Under the pieces are notes generated by a model. The model did not search any database. It worked only from the letters and a program-made list of their open reading frames with translations, and was not told the origin of the DNA. From positions 1-43,942 of the forward strand of contig CATOOV010000022.1 in assembly GCA_951801955.1 (NCBI GenBank): DNA of 43,942 nucleotides. The letters run 5' to 3'. The DNA comes from an uncultured Lachnospiraceae bacterium (GTDB taxonomy: Bacteria > Bacillota > Clostridia > Lachnospirales > Lachnospiraceae). Every line of letters begins with the position of its first letter. Position 1 is the stretch's first letter. This document shows, in pieces, positions 33,894 to 42,067 of this stretch. Made by a program: the position numbers and the translations under genes.

Positions 33894-35707
33894 TTTTCAC
33901 CTCCATTTCCCGTTTGAAGAACCTGTTCCTCCATACGAATCTTGGATTCTTTCCCCTCTTCTGTATATCCTGCTTCATCAAAATCCCCGCCGCCATTGGT
34001 CTGGGATTCATATACATCCTGATAAATCTCACATCGTTTCTGCAATTCCTCATGAGTGCCAAAATCAGCCACCCTTCCATTGTCCATGACAATTATCCGG
34101 TCCGCATTCTGTACACTGGCAATCCGCTGGGCAATCATCAGTTTGGTCGTATCTGGAATTTCCTCTGCAAATGCCTTACAGATTCTGCTGTCTGTCGCCG
34201 TATCCACGGCGCTTGTAGAATCATCCAAAATCAAAATTTTGGGTTTCTTCAGCAATGCCCTTGCAATACACAGGCGCTGTTTCTGCCCACCAGACAAATT
34301 GTTTCCTCCCTGTTCCAAAAACGTCTGGTAGCCATCGGGAAACTGCGTGATAAATTCATGGGCACATGCCATCTTGCAAGCCCTTTCACAGTCTTTTTCC
34401 GTGGCATTTTTGTCCCCCCACCGGAGATTTTCCAATATGGTTCCAGAAAACAGTACATTCTTTTGCAGCACCACAGATACCTGGTTTCGCAATGCCTCCA
34501 TATCATAATCCTTGACATTCACGCCGCCTACATACACAGCCCCTTCTGTCACATCATAAAGACGGCTGATTAAATTTACCAAGCTGGACTTTGCACTTCC
34601 AGTCCCTCCAATAATCCCAATGGTCTCTCCTGCCTTTATTTCCAGATTAATATCCTTTAATACAGGCTCCTCGCTGTTCTTTGCGTATGCAAAATTCACA
34701 TGCTCAAAGACAATCTTTCCGTCTGCTACCTTTCGGATTGGCTCCTTGGGATTTGCCAGGCTGCTCTTCTCATTGATCACTTCCGCAATCCGTTCTGCAC
34801 TAGCCGTACTCATGCTCACCATGACAAAGATCATAGACAGCATCATCAAACTCATCAAAATATTCATACAGTATGCAAAAAGGTTCATCAATTGCCCTGT
34901 GGTCAGGGTATTTGAAATAATCATTTTCGCCCCCAGCCAGCTTATGGCAAGAATACATCCATAGACTGTAAACTGCATCAGCGGCGCATTCCATGTCAAA
35001 ATATTTTCCGCTTTGGTAAACATCATGCAAATTCTCTCGCTGGCTTTCGTAAAACGTTTGTTTTCGTAATCTTCCCGGACATACGCTTTCACCACACGGA
35101 TTGCAGATACATTTTCCTGGACGCTGGCATTTAAATCGTCGTATTGGGGGAAAATTTGTTTGAAATACCGGGTGGCATTGCCCATAATAACAAACAGGCA
35201 GATTCCCAGTACCAGAACTGCGATAAGATAGATACTTGCCAATTTTCCATTGATCAGGAAAGCAAGAACCATTGCCGTGATCATGGAAAAGGGCGCGCGG
35301 ACACACATCCTAAGAATCATTTGGTAGGCATTCTGGATATTGGTCACATCTGTGGTCAGCCTAGTTACCAGCCCTGCTGTGGAAAATTTATCAATATTGG
35401 AAAAGGAAAAACTTTGGATGTTTTCAAACATTTTGCTGCGCAAGTTTCTTGCCAAGCCTGTGGCGGCATTTGCCGCAAACTTTGCTCCCAGCATCCCTGC
35501 CGCAAGCCCTAAAACGGCAACTCCTATCATCACAATTCCTGTTCGATATATGTATCCCATATCCCCTTTGTTGACTCCCTCATCAATAATTGCCGCCATT
35601 AGGAGCGGTATCACCATCTCCATAACCACTTCCAAAATCATAAAAATCGGTGTCAGCAAAGAATCCCGTTTAAATTCTTTTACCTGCCCTAAAATTGTCC
35701 TTATCAT
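33890..35707 (-). CDS. Heterodimeric ABC exporter, subunit 1 (membrane + degenerate ATPase site)
   Basis: 605 residues from the ATG at 35707 (AAGGAGGATATAGA). Six-helix domain, then ATPase with GGTGSAKSSLVNL (Walker A; the last Gly before Lys is Ala), signature NLSGGQKQRL and Walker B ILILDDSTSAVD, where Asp replaces the catalytic Glu. One weak and one active ATP site is normal for heterodimeric exporters, and the partner gene follows with a four-base overlap. The last 40 residues are a hydrophilic tail. The promoter carries an operator-like palindrome, so expression is probably repressed until needed. Confidence 0.92.
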   Translation of the reverse strand: MIRTILGQVKEFKRDSLLTPIFMILEVVMEMVIPLLMAAIIDEGVNKGDMGYIYRTGIVMIGVAVLGLAAGMLGAKFAANAATGLARNLRSKMFENIQSFSFSNIDKFSTAGLVTRLTTDVTNIQNAYQMILRMCVRAPFSMITAMVLAFLINGKLASIYLIAVLVLGICLFVIMGNATRYFKQIFPQYDDLNASVQENVSAIRVVKAYVREDYENKRFTKASERICMMFTKAENILTWNAPLMQFTVYGCILAISWLGAKMIISNTLTTGQLMNLFAYCMNILMSLMMLSMIFVMVSMSTASAERIAEVINEKSSLANPKEPIRKVADGKIVFEHVNFAYAKNSEEPVLKDINLEIKAGETIGIIGGTGSAKSSLVNLISRLYDVTEGAVYVGGVNVKDYDMEALRNQVSVVLQKNVLFSGTILENLRWGDKNATEKDCERACKMACAHEFITQFPDGYQTFLEQGGNNLSGGQKQRLCIARALLKKPKILILDDSTSAVDTATDSRICKAFAEEIPDTTKLMIAQRIASVQNADRIIVMDNGRVADFGTHEELQKRCEIYQDVYESQTNGGGDFDEAGYTEEGKESKIRMEEQVLQTGNGGEK

Positions 35708-35803
35708 TCTATATCCTCCTTCCGCCACTGATACGGATTCATTGCCCATCGCCTATAAAGGCTGGATCCATCCTTCATCTGATATAACAAAAGTATATTT
35801 TAT

Positions 35804-35820
35804 TATAGAACCGTTCTATA
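35804..35820 (-). promoter_or_regulatory. Operator-like palindrome of the ABC exporter genes
   Basis: TATAGAACCGTTCTATA is an 8+8 inverted repeat around one base, lying directly downstream of the -10 box where a bound repressor would block initiation. TetR/MarR/GntR-type regulators use such sites; no regulator gene is adjacent. Confidence 0.55.
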
Positions 35821-35827
35821 CAAAACT

Positions 35828-35855
35828 ATTTTATGCATAACCTTTTTAATGTCAA
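35828..35855 (-). promoter_or_regulatory. Promoter of the ABC exporter genes
   Basis: A perfect TTGACA (35855-35850), a 16-base spacer and TAAAAT (35833-35828) on the minus strand, about 120 bases before the first ABC gene. Confidence 0.7.
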
Positions 35856-35968
35856 GTAAAAAATTAAGAAAGAAATAATCGCTGTCCCCTACTCATAGAA
35901 ATTTGTTGCACGCCGCCTGCGGAGACGAAAGCTTTCTCCTATTTATAAAGACTTATTATACTTTCAAC

Positions 35969-35997
35969 TTGATTATTAGAAAAAAAAGACTTATCAT
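35969..35997 (+). promoter_or_regulatory. Promoter of the bacteriohemerythrin gene
   Basis: TTGATT (35969-35974), a 17-base A-rich spacer and TATCAT (35992-35997), about 40 bases before the start codon. Confidence 0.6.
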
Positions 35998-36044
35998 AAA
36001 AAAGGAATTTATCAACCATTATTTTGTGTCAAGGAGATGATATT

Positions 36045-36452
36045 ATGATTACATATGAAATGAAACCAGAATATTATACTGGTATCGAAGCCATTGACAA
36101 AGAACATGCAAGGCTGTTTGAGTTGGCGCAGGAGACACATGGTCTGCTTTACAACGATCTTTTACAGGACAAAACAGACGGCCTGGTACATTTGATTTCT
36201 GAACTGATCAACTATACCAGAACACATTTTTCCCACGAAGAAGAATACCTGCGAAGTATCAACTACCCCCATATACAAGCGCATATCGCACAGCACCGCC
36301 ATTTTGAAGATCAGCTTATGGCATTTGACATAGATTCCATCGAGAATGATTTCGAAGGACAGGACGAAACCGTGGAAAACCTTCTTGATTTTCTGGTCAA
36401 CTGGCTGGTAAGCCATATTTTAAAAGTAGATATGATGTATGTGGAGAAATAG
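36045..36452 (+). CDS. Bacteriohemerythrin
   Basis: 135 residues forming a single four-helix hemerythrin domain with a di-iron oxygen-binding site. Ligand motifs in order: IEAIDKEHARLF (His), THFSHEEEYL (HxxxE), HIAQHRHF (HxxxH) and the last helix VSHILKVDMMY (HxxxxD). The ATG at 36045 follows AAGGAGATGATATT; an in-frame upstream start adds seven residues without a site. In anaerobes these proteins bind or report oxygen. A sensor-less chemoreceptor gene follows on the other strand, so the two could cooperate, which is inference. Confidence 0.93.
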   Translation: MITYEMKPEYYTGIEAIDKEHARLFELAQETHGLLYNDLLQDKTDGLVHLISELINYTRTHFSHEEEYLRSINYPHIQAHIAQHRHFEDQLMAFDIDSIENDFEGQDETVENLLDFLVNWLVSHILKVDMMYVEK

Positions 36453-36490
36453 GTATATTTACTTTCCAGGACAAAGCGTGCGTATTTTAG

Positions 36491-36533
36491 TTTTCCCATA
36501 TAGGAAATTCAAGGAACTTTATATATGGGAAAA
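36491..36533. repeat. Long hairpin, copy 2 of the CATATAGGAAATT family
   Basis: TTTTCCCATATA pairs with TATATGGGAAAA around GGAAATTCAAGGAACTT. The core CCATATAGGAAATT-CAA repeats that of 264-306. It lies after the hemerythrin gene, between convergent genes, and may end transcription, though the T-run is on the 5' side. Confidence 0.6.
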
Positions 36534-36535
36534 AG

Positions 36536-36564
36536 ATCGGCGAATCACCCTTTGATTCGCCGAT
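36536..36564 (-). terminator. Terminator of the second chemoreceptor gene
   Basis: ATCGGCGAATCA (36536-36547) pairs exactly with TGATTCGCCGAT (36553-36564); on the minus strand the stem is followed by CTTTTTCCC. It lies 13 bases past the stop codon at 36577. Confidence 0.85.
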
Positions 36565-36576
36565 TTGTACTACTGT

Positions 36577-38073
36577 TTACCTATATTTGTCGATTGTCCT
36601 CACAGTCTCCATCAGTCCTTCCATCTGCTCTTGCACCTGCTGTGCCTGGCGGCTGGTATCTTCTCCCAGTTCTACTGCCTGTTGGGTATTTGCCGCTACC
36701 TCCTGGCTTACTGCTGAAATTTGATTGATACTGTCTACAATCACATTGTTTGATTCCAAAATTTCTTCTATTTTCTGATAGATTTCTTTCACATTCTGAT
36801 TCAACTCGCCCATTCGGATGTCAATCCCTGAAAACTGCTGGTCTGCGCTGCGTATCAGTTCATACTCCATTCTAGAAGTATCCATAACATGATCCACGGA
36901 ACCCTTTGCCTTATCCGCATTCTGCCGCAATTTCTGTACGATCTGCTGAATATCTTCTGTCAACTTCCTAGTCTCATCTGCCAACATTCGAATCTCATCT
37001 GCCACAACGGCAAATCCCTTTCCAGCTTCTCCTGCCCTGGCGCTCTCGATGGAAGCATTTAGTGCAAGGAGGTTTGTTTGACTGGAAATAGAAAATATCT
37101 GTTCTGTGATTTCATCCACTGCCCTGGCATTTTCAATCAGGCTGATTACAGAAGAGACTACTTGTTCATTGGATTTCTGCATCTTATCTGACTGAATCTG
37201 CAGATGGTCCATGGATTTCTGTCCATCATCCACAGCTTCTTTTGATTGCTGTGACAACTGGAGCATCACATCTGACATTTCTTTTGCCTGTTGAATCATT
37301 CCCTGGATATTTTCCGTCATAATCGTCTGCTTTTCAATACTTTCCGCATTGCTTGAATTTCCTTCCGAAATACCAGAAAGCGCCTGTGCCGTAGAGCTGA
37401 CATCCTGACTTAAAATATGTATATGTTCCTTTGCCTCTGCAGAATTTTCTTTTACTACCTGCACCACTTTCAATACATCTTCCAAAAGCTGGGCGCTTCG
37501 TTCTTTTTCCTCATTTAAACTGGAAATGCGCATATCATTGTTGCGGTTGGAAATTCTTGTGGTTCCGCAAAGGGCAATCAGATATACTGCAACGGACGCT
37601 CCCTGCAGAAGAAGGGACGTGCTGTTGAGAGGGGCGCCAGAGTGCAGATGTTTCAAGATCAGGCAGACATAGATAAGATCTGCTACATTTACCACCCCAT
37701 ATACAATAGCCATCCTCATGACCAACTTGTAATCAAAATACAAAATATAGATCACCGTCAATGGAAATGCCATCACAAATACCAAGTCATTCTGTGAGCC
37801 TAATAAGGCGATGGTATACAAAACCATATATCCCATCAAAGAAACGTGTTTGAAAATTCTGCTGTCTTTTTGACGGAAAAAAATCACATAATCTGCAATC
37901 ATCGAAACCAGGACAATCAACTCTACCCCAGCCAGAAATCCCAGCCCTATATTTCCTTTACTGTAATCACTGAAATAACCAAAAAACAAAAATAAGTCTA
38001 TGATAGTAATAATCGTCAGTATAAATTGATTTACAGATTTCTCTCTGTTGTACGTGTGTTCTGTCTTACTCAT
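36577..38073 (-). CDS. Methyl-accepting chemotaxis protein with a six-helix membrane domain
   Basis: 498 residues. About six hydrophobic helices in the first 190 residues ([64 protein letters not shown] and others) have short loops and no external ligand domain; a coiled-coil signalling domain follows with the tip [18 protein letters not shown]. No HAMP is obvious. Such receptors may sense the membrane or energy state. The start has AAAGGAGATGCGGA. It is convergent with the hemerythrin gene. Confidence 0.88.
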   Translation of the reverse strand: MSKTEHTYNREKSVNQFILTIITIIDLFLFFGYFSDYSKGNIGLGFLAGVELIVLVSMIADYVIFFRQKDSRIFKHVSLMGYMVLYTIALLGSQNDLVFVMAFPLTVIYILYFDYKLVMRMAIVYGVVNVADLIYVCLILKHLHSGAPLNSTSLLLQGASVAVYLIALCGTTRISNRNNDMRISSLNEEKERSAQLLEDVLKVVQVVKENSAEAKEHIHILSQDVSSTAQALSGISEGNSSNAESIEKQTIMTENIQGMIQQAKEMSDVMLQLSQQSKEAVDDGQKSMDHLQIQSDKMQKSNEQVVSSVISLIENARAVDEITEQIFSISSQTNLLALNASIESARAGEAGKGFAVVADEIRMLADETRKLTEDIQQIVQKLRQNADKAKGSVDHVMDTSRMEYELIRSADQQFSGIDIRMGELNQNVKEIYQKIEEILESNNVIVDSINQISAVSQEVAANTQQAVELGEDTSRQAQQVQEQMEGLMETVRTIDKYR

Positions 38074-38163
38074 TCCGCATCTCCTTTGCTTTCATAATCC
38101 CTATTACACTGGTATTTTGCAAATATCTCCCATAGAATACTTTCAGAATAAAAATCAAGAATT

Positions 38164-38192
38164 ATACTATCATATTTTTTTTGGATTTTCAA
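38164..38192 (-). promoter_or_regulatory. Promoter of the second chemoreceptor gene
   Basis: TTGAAA (38192-38187), 17 bases, TAGTAT (38169-38164) on the minus strand, with a TATAAT three bases further on as alternative -10. Confidence 0.6.
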
Positions 38193-38271
38193 TAATATCC
38201 ATTCATTCAAAATTAAAACAGAACAAAAGCGCGATTCATGCAGCGACATCTTCTATTCGCACAAGTTTTAT

Positions 38272-38683
38272 CTAAACGACCACTTTATCAAATTCCCCAA
38301 AAAACTGTTCTGCAATGTGATTCAATTGTTTCGAAAGGTCTTTAAAATCCTTATTCAAGTCCAACGTCTTTATATGGATTTGGTTTCCGCCCATAGAATA
38401 CCCACAATCGTGCACAATACTTTCTTCCGTTTTTGCATACAAAAGTAACCCCCATACTTTCTTTGTCCTGTTCCTTACAAATCCTCCCTAATGCCACAAC
38501 TTGTTTTATTGGCGTGGATTCATAACAAATAACCATATCCCCTTTTTTAGCCTCAAGAAAATTTCAAAAAATCTTTCTTTGGTTTCCCTTATCATTGTAT
38601 AACGTAAAATCTACAGTTTCCCCTACCTTAATGTTTGAAAAACTCCATTCGGAAGGTTTCGCATTTATCCACCAGTAATTCAT
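38272..38683 (-). pseudogene. Scar of an McrBC-type restriction system (EVE/McrB start joined to McrC end)
   Basis: From an ATG at 38683 with a perfect AAGGAGAAGAAA site the frame reads MNYWWINAKPSEWSFSNIKV and on to LYNDKGNQRKIF, the EVE (PUA-like) domain that heads many McrB-like GTPases. Codon 40 is TGA (38566-38564), then the same frame goes on NFLEAKKGDMVICYESTPIK and VVALGRICKEQ. Near 38460 the useful frame changes to KKVWGLLLYAKTEESIVHDC, SMGGNQIHIKTLDLNKDF and KQLNHIAEQFFGEF, which I recognise as the C-terminus of McrC. Everything between, the GTPase and most of McrC, is absent. It sits between gatB and a chemoreceptor gene. Confidence 0.7.
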
Positions 38684-38699
38684 TTTCTTCTCCTTAGTT

Positions 38700-40130
38700 C
38701 TACAGCATTTCCTTTAATATCTGGTTGATTATCCCAGGATTTGCCTTTCCCTTCATCGCCTTCATGGTCTGCCCTACCAAAAATCCAATCGCCTTTTCTT
38801 TGCCGCCTCGGTAGTCTTCTACTGACTGAGGATTTTCCTTGATCACCCTGGCAATGGCTTTCCGAAGCGCACCTTCATCGTTGACCGTTTTCAGCCCCTT
38901 CTCTTTTACATATGCGTCTGGGTCAATATCCCTAGCAAAAACTTCCTCAAAGACTTCTTTTGCCACAGTGCCGTTGATGGTTCCGTCCTCGGTAAGCTGT
39001 ATCACTTTCGCCAAGTTTTTGGGAGAAAACGAAAGCTGTTCTGGATCCATCTCATGCTCTTTTAACAACCGCATCGTCTCCCCAATCAGCCAATTTGACA
39101 CTTTTTTTGGTTTTTGGCACAGTTCTGTGGTGGCTTCAAAGAGATCCGCCAGTTTTTTTGCTGAAGTCAAAATCTGGGCGTCGTATTCGGGAAGTCCAAA
39201 AGTTTCTTGGTATCGTTTCAGTTTTTCATCCCGCATTTCTGGCTGGTTGTCCCGGATCTGTTGTAACCACTCGTCACTGACCACAATAGGAACCAGGTCA
39301 GGCTCTGGAAAATAGCGGTAATCCTGTGCATCTTCTTTGGACCGCATCGCATAGGAATATCCCTGTTCATCATTCCAGCGTCTGGTTTCCTGCACCACTT
39401 GCCCTCCTGATTCAAGCAGGTCAATCTGGCGCACCGCCTCTGCCTCAATGGCTCTTGCAATCGCCTTGAAAGAGCCAATATTTTTCATCTCTGTACGCGT
39501 GCCAAATTTCTCAGCGCCAGCCTCACGCACGGATAAATTCACATCTGCGCGCATGGAACCTTCCTGCATTTTACAGTCGGAAGCTCCTAAATATTGAATC
39601 ATCATCCGCAGTTTTTCCAGGTACGCGATCACTTCCTCCGCAGAGCGCATATCTGGTTCTGATACAATCTCAATCAAGGGAACGCCGGAACGATTGTAAT
39701 CTACCAAGGATACCTCCTCCCAATCGTCATGCACCAGCTTGCCAGCATCTTCTTCCATATGGATCTCATGAATTCCAATGATTTTTCTGCCAGCTTTCGT
39801 CTCAATCTCAATCCCTCCATCGTGGCAGATTGGCAGGTATAACTGGGAAATCTGGTAATTCTGGGGGTTATCTGGATAAAAATAATTTTTCCGGTCAAAT
39901 TTACTGTACTGGTTAATTTGACAGCCAGTTGCCACGCCTACTGCCATGGCATATTCTACTACCTTCTTATTTAACACCGGCAGGGAACCAGGCATCCCAG
40001 TACACACGGGGCATGTATGGGTATTGGGCTGGCTGCCAAAGGCAGTGGAACAAGAGCAGAAAATTTTGGTTTTGGTGGCAAGCTCCACATGGACTTCCAA
40101 TCCAATGACTGTTTCATATTCTTTCCTCAT
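38700..40130 (-). CDS. gatB: Asp-tRNA(Asn)/Glu-tRNA(Gln) amidotransferase subunit B
   Basis: 476 residues, full length. GatB binds the misacylated tRNA and activates its carboxyl group with ATP for amidation. Signatures: YETVIGLEVHVELATKTKIFC, THTCPVCTGMPGSLPVLN, FDRKNYFYPDNPQNYQISQ, and a C-terminal helical YqeY-like tail ending GFLVGQTMKAMKGKANPG. The site AGAGGAGAGAAGATT precedes the ATG. Last gene of aspS-gatC-gatA-gatB, 15 bases after gatA. Confidence 0.97.
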   Translation of the reverse strand: MRKEYETVIGLEVHVELATKTKIFCSCSTAFGSQPNTHTCPVCTGMPGSLPVLNKKVVEYAMAVGVATGCQINQYSKFDRKNYFYPDNPQNYQISQLYLPICHDGGIEIETKAGRKIIGIHEIHMEEDAGKLVHDDWEEVSLVDYNRSGVPLIEIVSEPDMRSAEEVIAYLEKLRMMIQYLGASDCKMQEGSMRADVNLSVREAGAEKFGTRTEMKNIGSFKAIARAIEAEAVRQIDLLESGGQVVQETRRWNDEQGYSYAMRSKEDAQDYRYFPEPDLVPIVVSDEWLQQIRDNQPEMRDEKLKRYQETFGLPEYDAQILTSAKKLADLFEATTELCQKPKKVSNWLIGETMRLLKEHEMDPEQLSFSPKNLAKVIQLTEDGTINGTVAKEVFEEVFARDIDPDAYVKEKGLKTVNDEGALRKAIARVIKENPQSVEDYRGGKEKAIGFLVGQTMKAMKGKANPGIINQILKEML

Positions 40131-40145
40131 AATCTTCTCTCCTCT

Positions 40146-41609
40146 CTACTTCCCCGCCAAGGGGCAGCGCTGATAAGCCCTTGACTGTTCATAGGCAAAT
40201 GCCGCACGGATCATCTTTTTTTCCTGAAAACAATCCCCAATGATCTGAAGCCCAATCGGAAGCCCGTTCTTATCCAGCCCGCAGGGAAGGCTGATTGCTG
40301 GAAGCCCGGCAAGGTTTACAGACACCGTATAAACATCGCCCAGATACATTTTCAATGGGTCATTTAAAAGTTCTCCAAGTTTTGGCGCCGTGGTGGGCGC
40401 CGTGGGTCCTAAAATCACATCGTATCTCTCAAATGCCTTGTCAAACGCCCGTTTAATCAGAGCTTTTGTCCGCAGTGCCTTTAGATAATATGCATCATAG
40501 TAACCAGAACTTAACACAAAGGAACCTAACATAATGCGGCGTTTGACTTCCATGCCAAACCCTTCGGAACGGGATTTCTTATACATATTGTGAAGCCCCT
40601 CGTATTCCTTGGCACGATAACCATATTTTACCCCGTCAAACCGCTCCAGATTAGAACTTGCTTCTGCGGCTGCGATCACATAATATGCCGGTATTGCATA
40701 TTCTACTAGGCTCAAATCAAATTCTTCTACGACAGCTCCCTGTTCTTCCAGTTTTTTTGCGGCTGCAAGAACGGCGTCTTTTACCTGGGGTTCCAGCCCT
40801 GCCCCCAAATAATCCCTGGGGATTCCGATTTTCATTCCTGATACATCTTCAACCAATGCAGAAGTAAAATCTTTCTCCTTGCGCTCAATAGAGGTGGAAT
40901 CTTTCTTATCATAAGAAGTAATGGTTTCCAAAATTGCTGCGCAGTCTGACACGTCTTTTGCAATGGGTCCCACCTGGTCCAAGGAGGAACCGTAGGCAAT
41001 CAATCCATAACGGGAAACTGTTCCATAAGTAGGCTTGATTCCAGTGACACCGCAAAACGAACTCGGCTGGCGAATCGAACCGCCGGTATCAGAACCCAAC
41101 GCATAACTTACTTCTTCTGCCGCCACTGCAGCGCAGCTTCCGCCAGAGGACCCCCCTGGAACATGCCCAGTATTCCAGGGATTTTTTGTTACCCCATAAG
41201 CAGAAGTTTCCGTGGTGCTCCCCATAGCAAACTCATCCATATTGGTTTTGCCGACAATTACGGCGCCTGCTTTTTCTAGATTCCGCACAGCCTCTGCTGT
41301 ATAAGTGGGTATAAAATTATATAACATTTTGGAACTGCAGGTCGTCAGCAATCCCTGGATGCACAGGTTGTCTTTGACTGCCACCGGAACTCCCGCAAGA
41401 GGGCTGTAGTATTCGCCCTGCAAAATTCCTTTCTGAACTTCTCTGGCACGCTTGACAATGCCTTCCTCATCGATCGTTACAAAGCTGTGCACCTGGGATT
41501 CTCTTGCTTTTATGGCTTCTAATGCCTCCTTTGCCGCCTCCTCTGCCGACACTTCCCCTGCCTTAATTTTTTTTCCAAGCCCTACGGCTGTCAATGCTAA
41601 AAGTTTCAT
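40146..41609 (-). CDS. gatA: Asp-tRNA(Asn)/Glu-tRNA(Gln) amidotransferase subunit A
   Basis: 487 residues. The amidase subunit frees ammonia from glutamine. The Ser-cisSer-Lys triad is visible: GVPVAVKDNLCIQG (Lys), VPGGSSGGSCAAVAA (cis-Ser) and ALGSDTGGSIRQPSSFCG (nucleophile Ser). The start at 41609 follows GAGGAGGTGTGAA; an ATG five codons earlier overlaps that site. Directly after gatC. Confidence 0.97.
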   Translation of the reverse strand: MKLLALTAVGLGKKIKAGEVSAEEAAKEALEAIKARESQVHSFVTIDEEGIVKRAREVQKGILQGEYYSPLAGVPVAVKDNLCIQGLLTTCSSKMLYNFIPTYTAEAVRNLEKAGAVIVGKTNMDEFAMGSTTETSAYGVTKNPWNTGHVPGGSSGGSCAAVAAEEVSYALGSDTGGSIRQPSSFCGVTGIKPTYGTVSRYGLIAYGSSLDQVGPIAKDVSDCAAILETITSYDKKDSTSIERKEKDFTSALVEDVSGMKIGIPRDYLGAGLEPQVKDAVLAAAKKLEEQGAVVEEFDLSLVEYAIPAYYVIAAAEASSNLERFDGVKYGYRAKEYEGLHNMYKKSRSEGFGMEVKRRIMLGSFVLSSGYYDAYYLKALRTKALIKRAFDKAFERYDVILGPTAPTTAPKLGELLNDPLKMYLGDVYTVSVNLAGLPAISLPCGLDKNGLPIGLQIIGDCFQEKKMIRAAFAYEQSRAYQRCPLAGK

Positions 41610-41624
41610 TTCACACCTCCTCAC

Positions 41625-42035
41625 TTATTCTACCGTTTTCGGTACCACAAAGGCACGGTCCCTGCGTTCTGGGGCGTTGGCAAGTGTTTCCTCCCCGCCG
41701 TCGCCATCTTCCACCACATCTTCCCGAAATACATTTTTTACAGAAAAAATATGGGACATTGGTTCTATATTTGAGGTATCCAGCTCGTTTAATTTCTCAA
41801 TATAATCCAACATGCTCTCCATATCTTTTTTTGCTGTTTTCTTCTCTTCTTTTGACAGTTCCAACTTGGCAAGAATGCCTACATATTCCATAGTTTCATC
41901 TGAAATTGTATAGTTTCCTGTACCTGCCTGCATCGTCTTTGCCTGATTCATCGCCAAAGGCTCCACTCTCTCATCCAAAATGCTATGTTTCTCTTCTGAT
42001 TCTGTCTTTACTTGACTTAATTCTAATAGTTCCAC
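41625..42035 (-). CDS. gatC: Amidotransferase subunit C with N-terminal extension
   Basis: 136 residues, whereas GatC is usually about 95-100. The family part begins near residue 43 (ISDETMEYVGILAKLELSKEE and on to LNELDTSNIEPMSHIF, ending RRDRAFVVPKTVE). It wraps around GatA and stabilises the complex. The start is a GTG at 42035 with the only good site, AGGAGGAAATAAGA; Met codons closer to the family start have none. The extra 42 residues (MELLELSQVKTESEEKHSIL onward) are hydrophilic and I see no known motif in them. Confidence 0.92.
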   Translation of the reverse strand: MELLELSQVKTESEEKHSILDERVEPLAMNQAKTMQAGTGNYTISDETMEYVGILAKLELSKEEKKTAKKDMESMLDYIEKLNELDTSNIEPMSHIFSVKNVFREDVVEDGDGGEETLANAPERRDRAFVVPKTVE

Positions 42036-42067
42036 TCTTATTTCCTCCTACTCATACAAAAGGGACT

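Larger units (their letters stand above)
35708..36044. other. Divergent control region between ABC exporter and hemerythrin
   Basis: These 337 bases hold the ABC promoter and operator (35804-35855), then about 110 bases with only a small GGAGA/TCTCC hairpin (35920-35938), then the hemerythrin promoter (35969-35997). No gene is supported. Confidence 0.6.
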
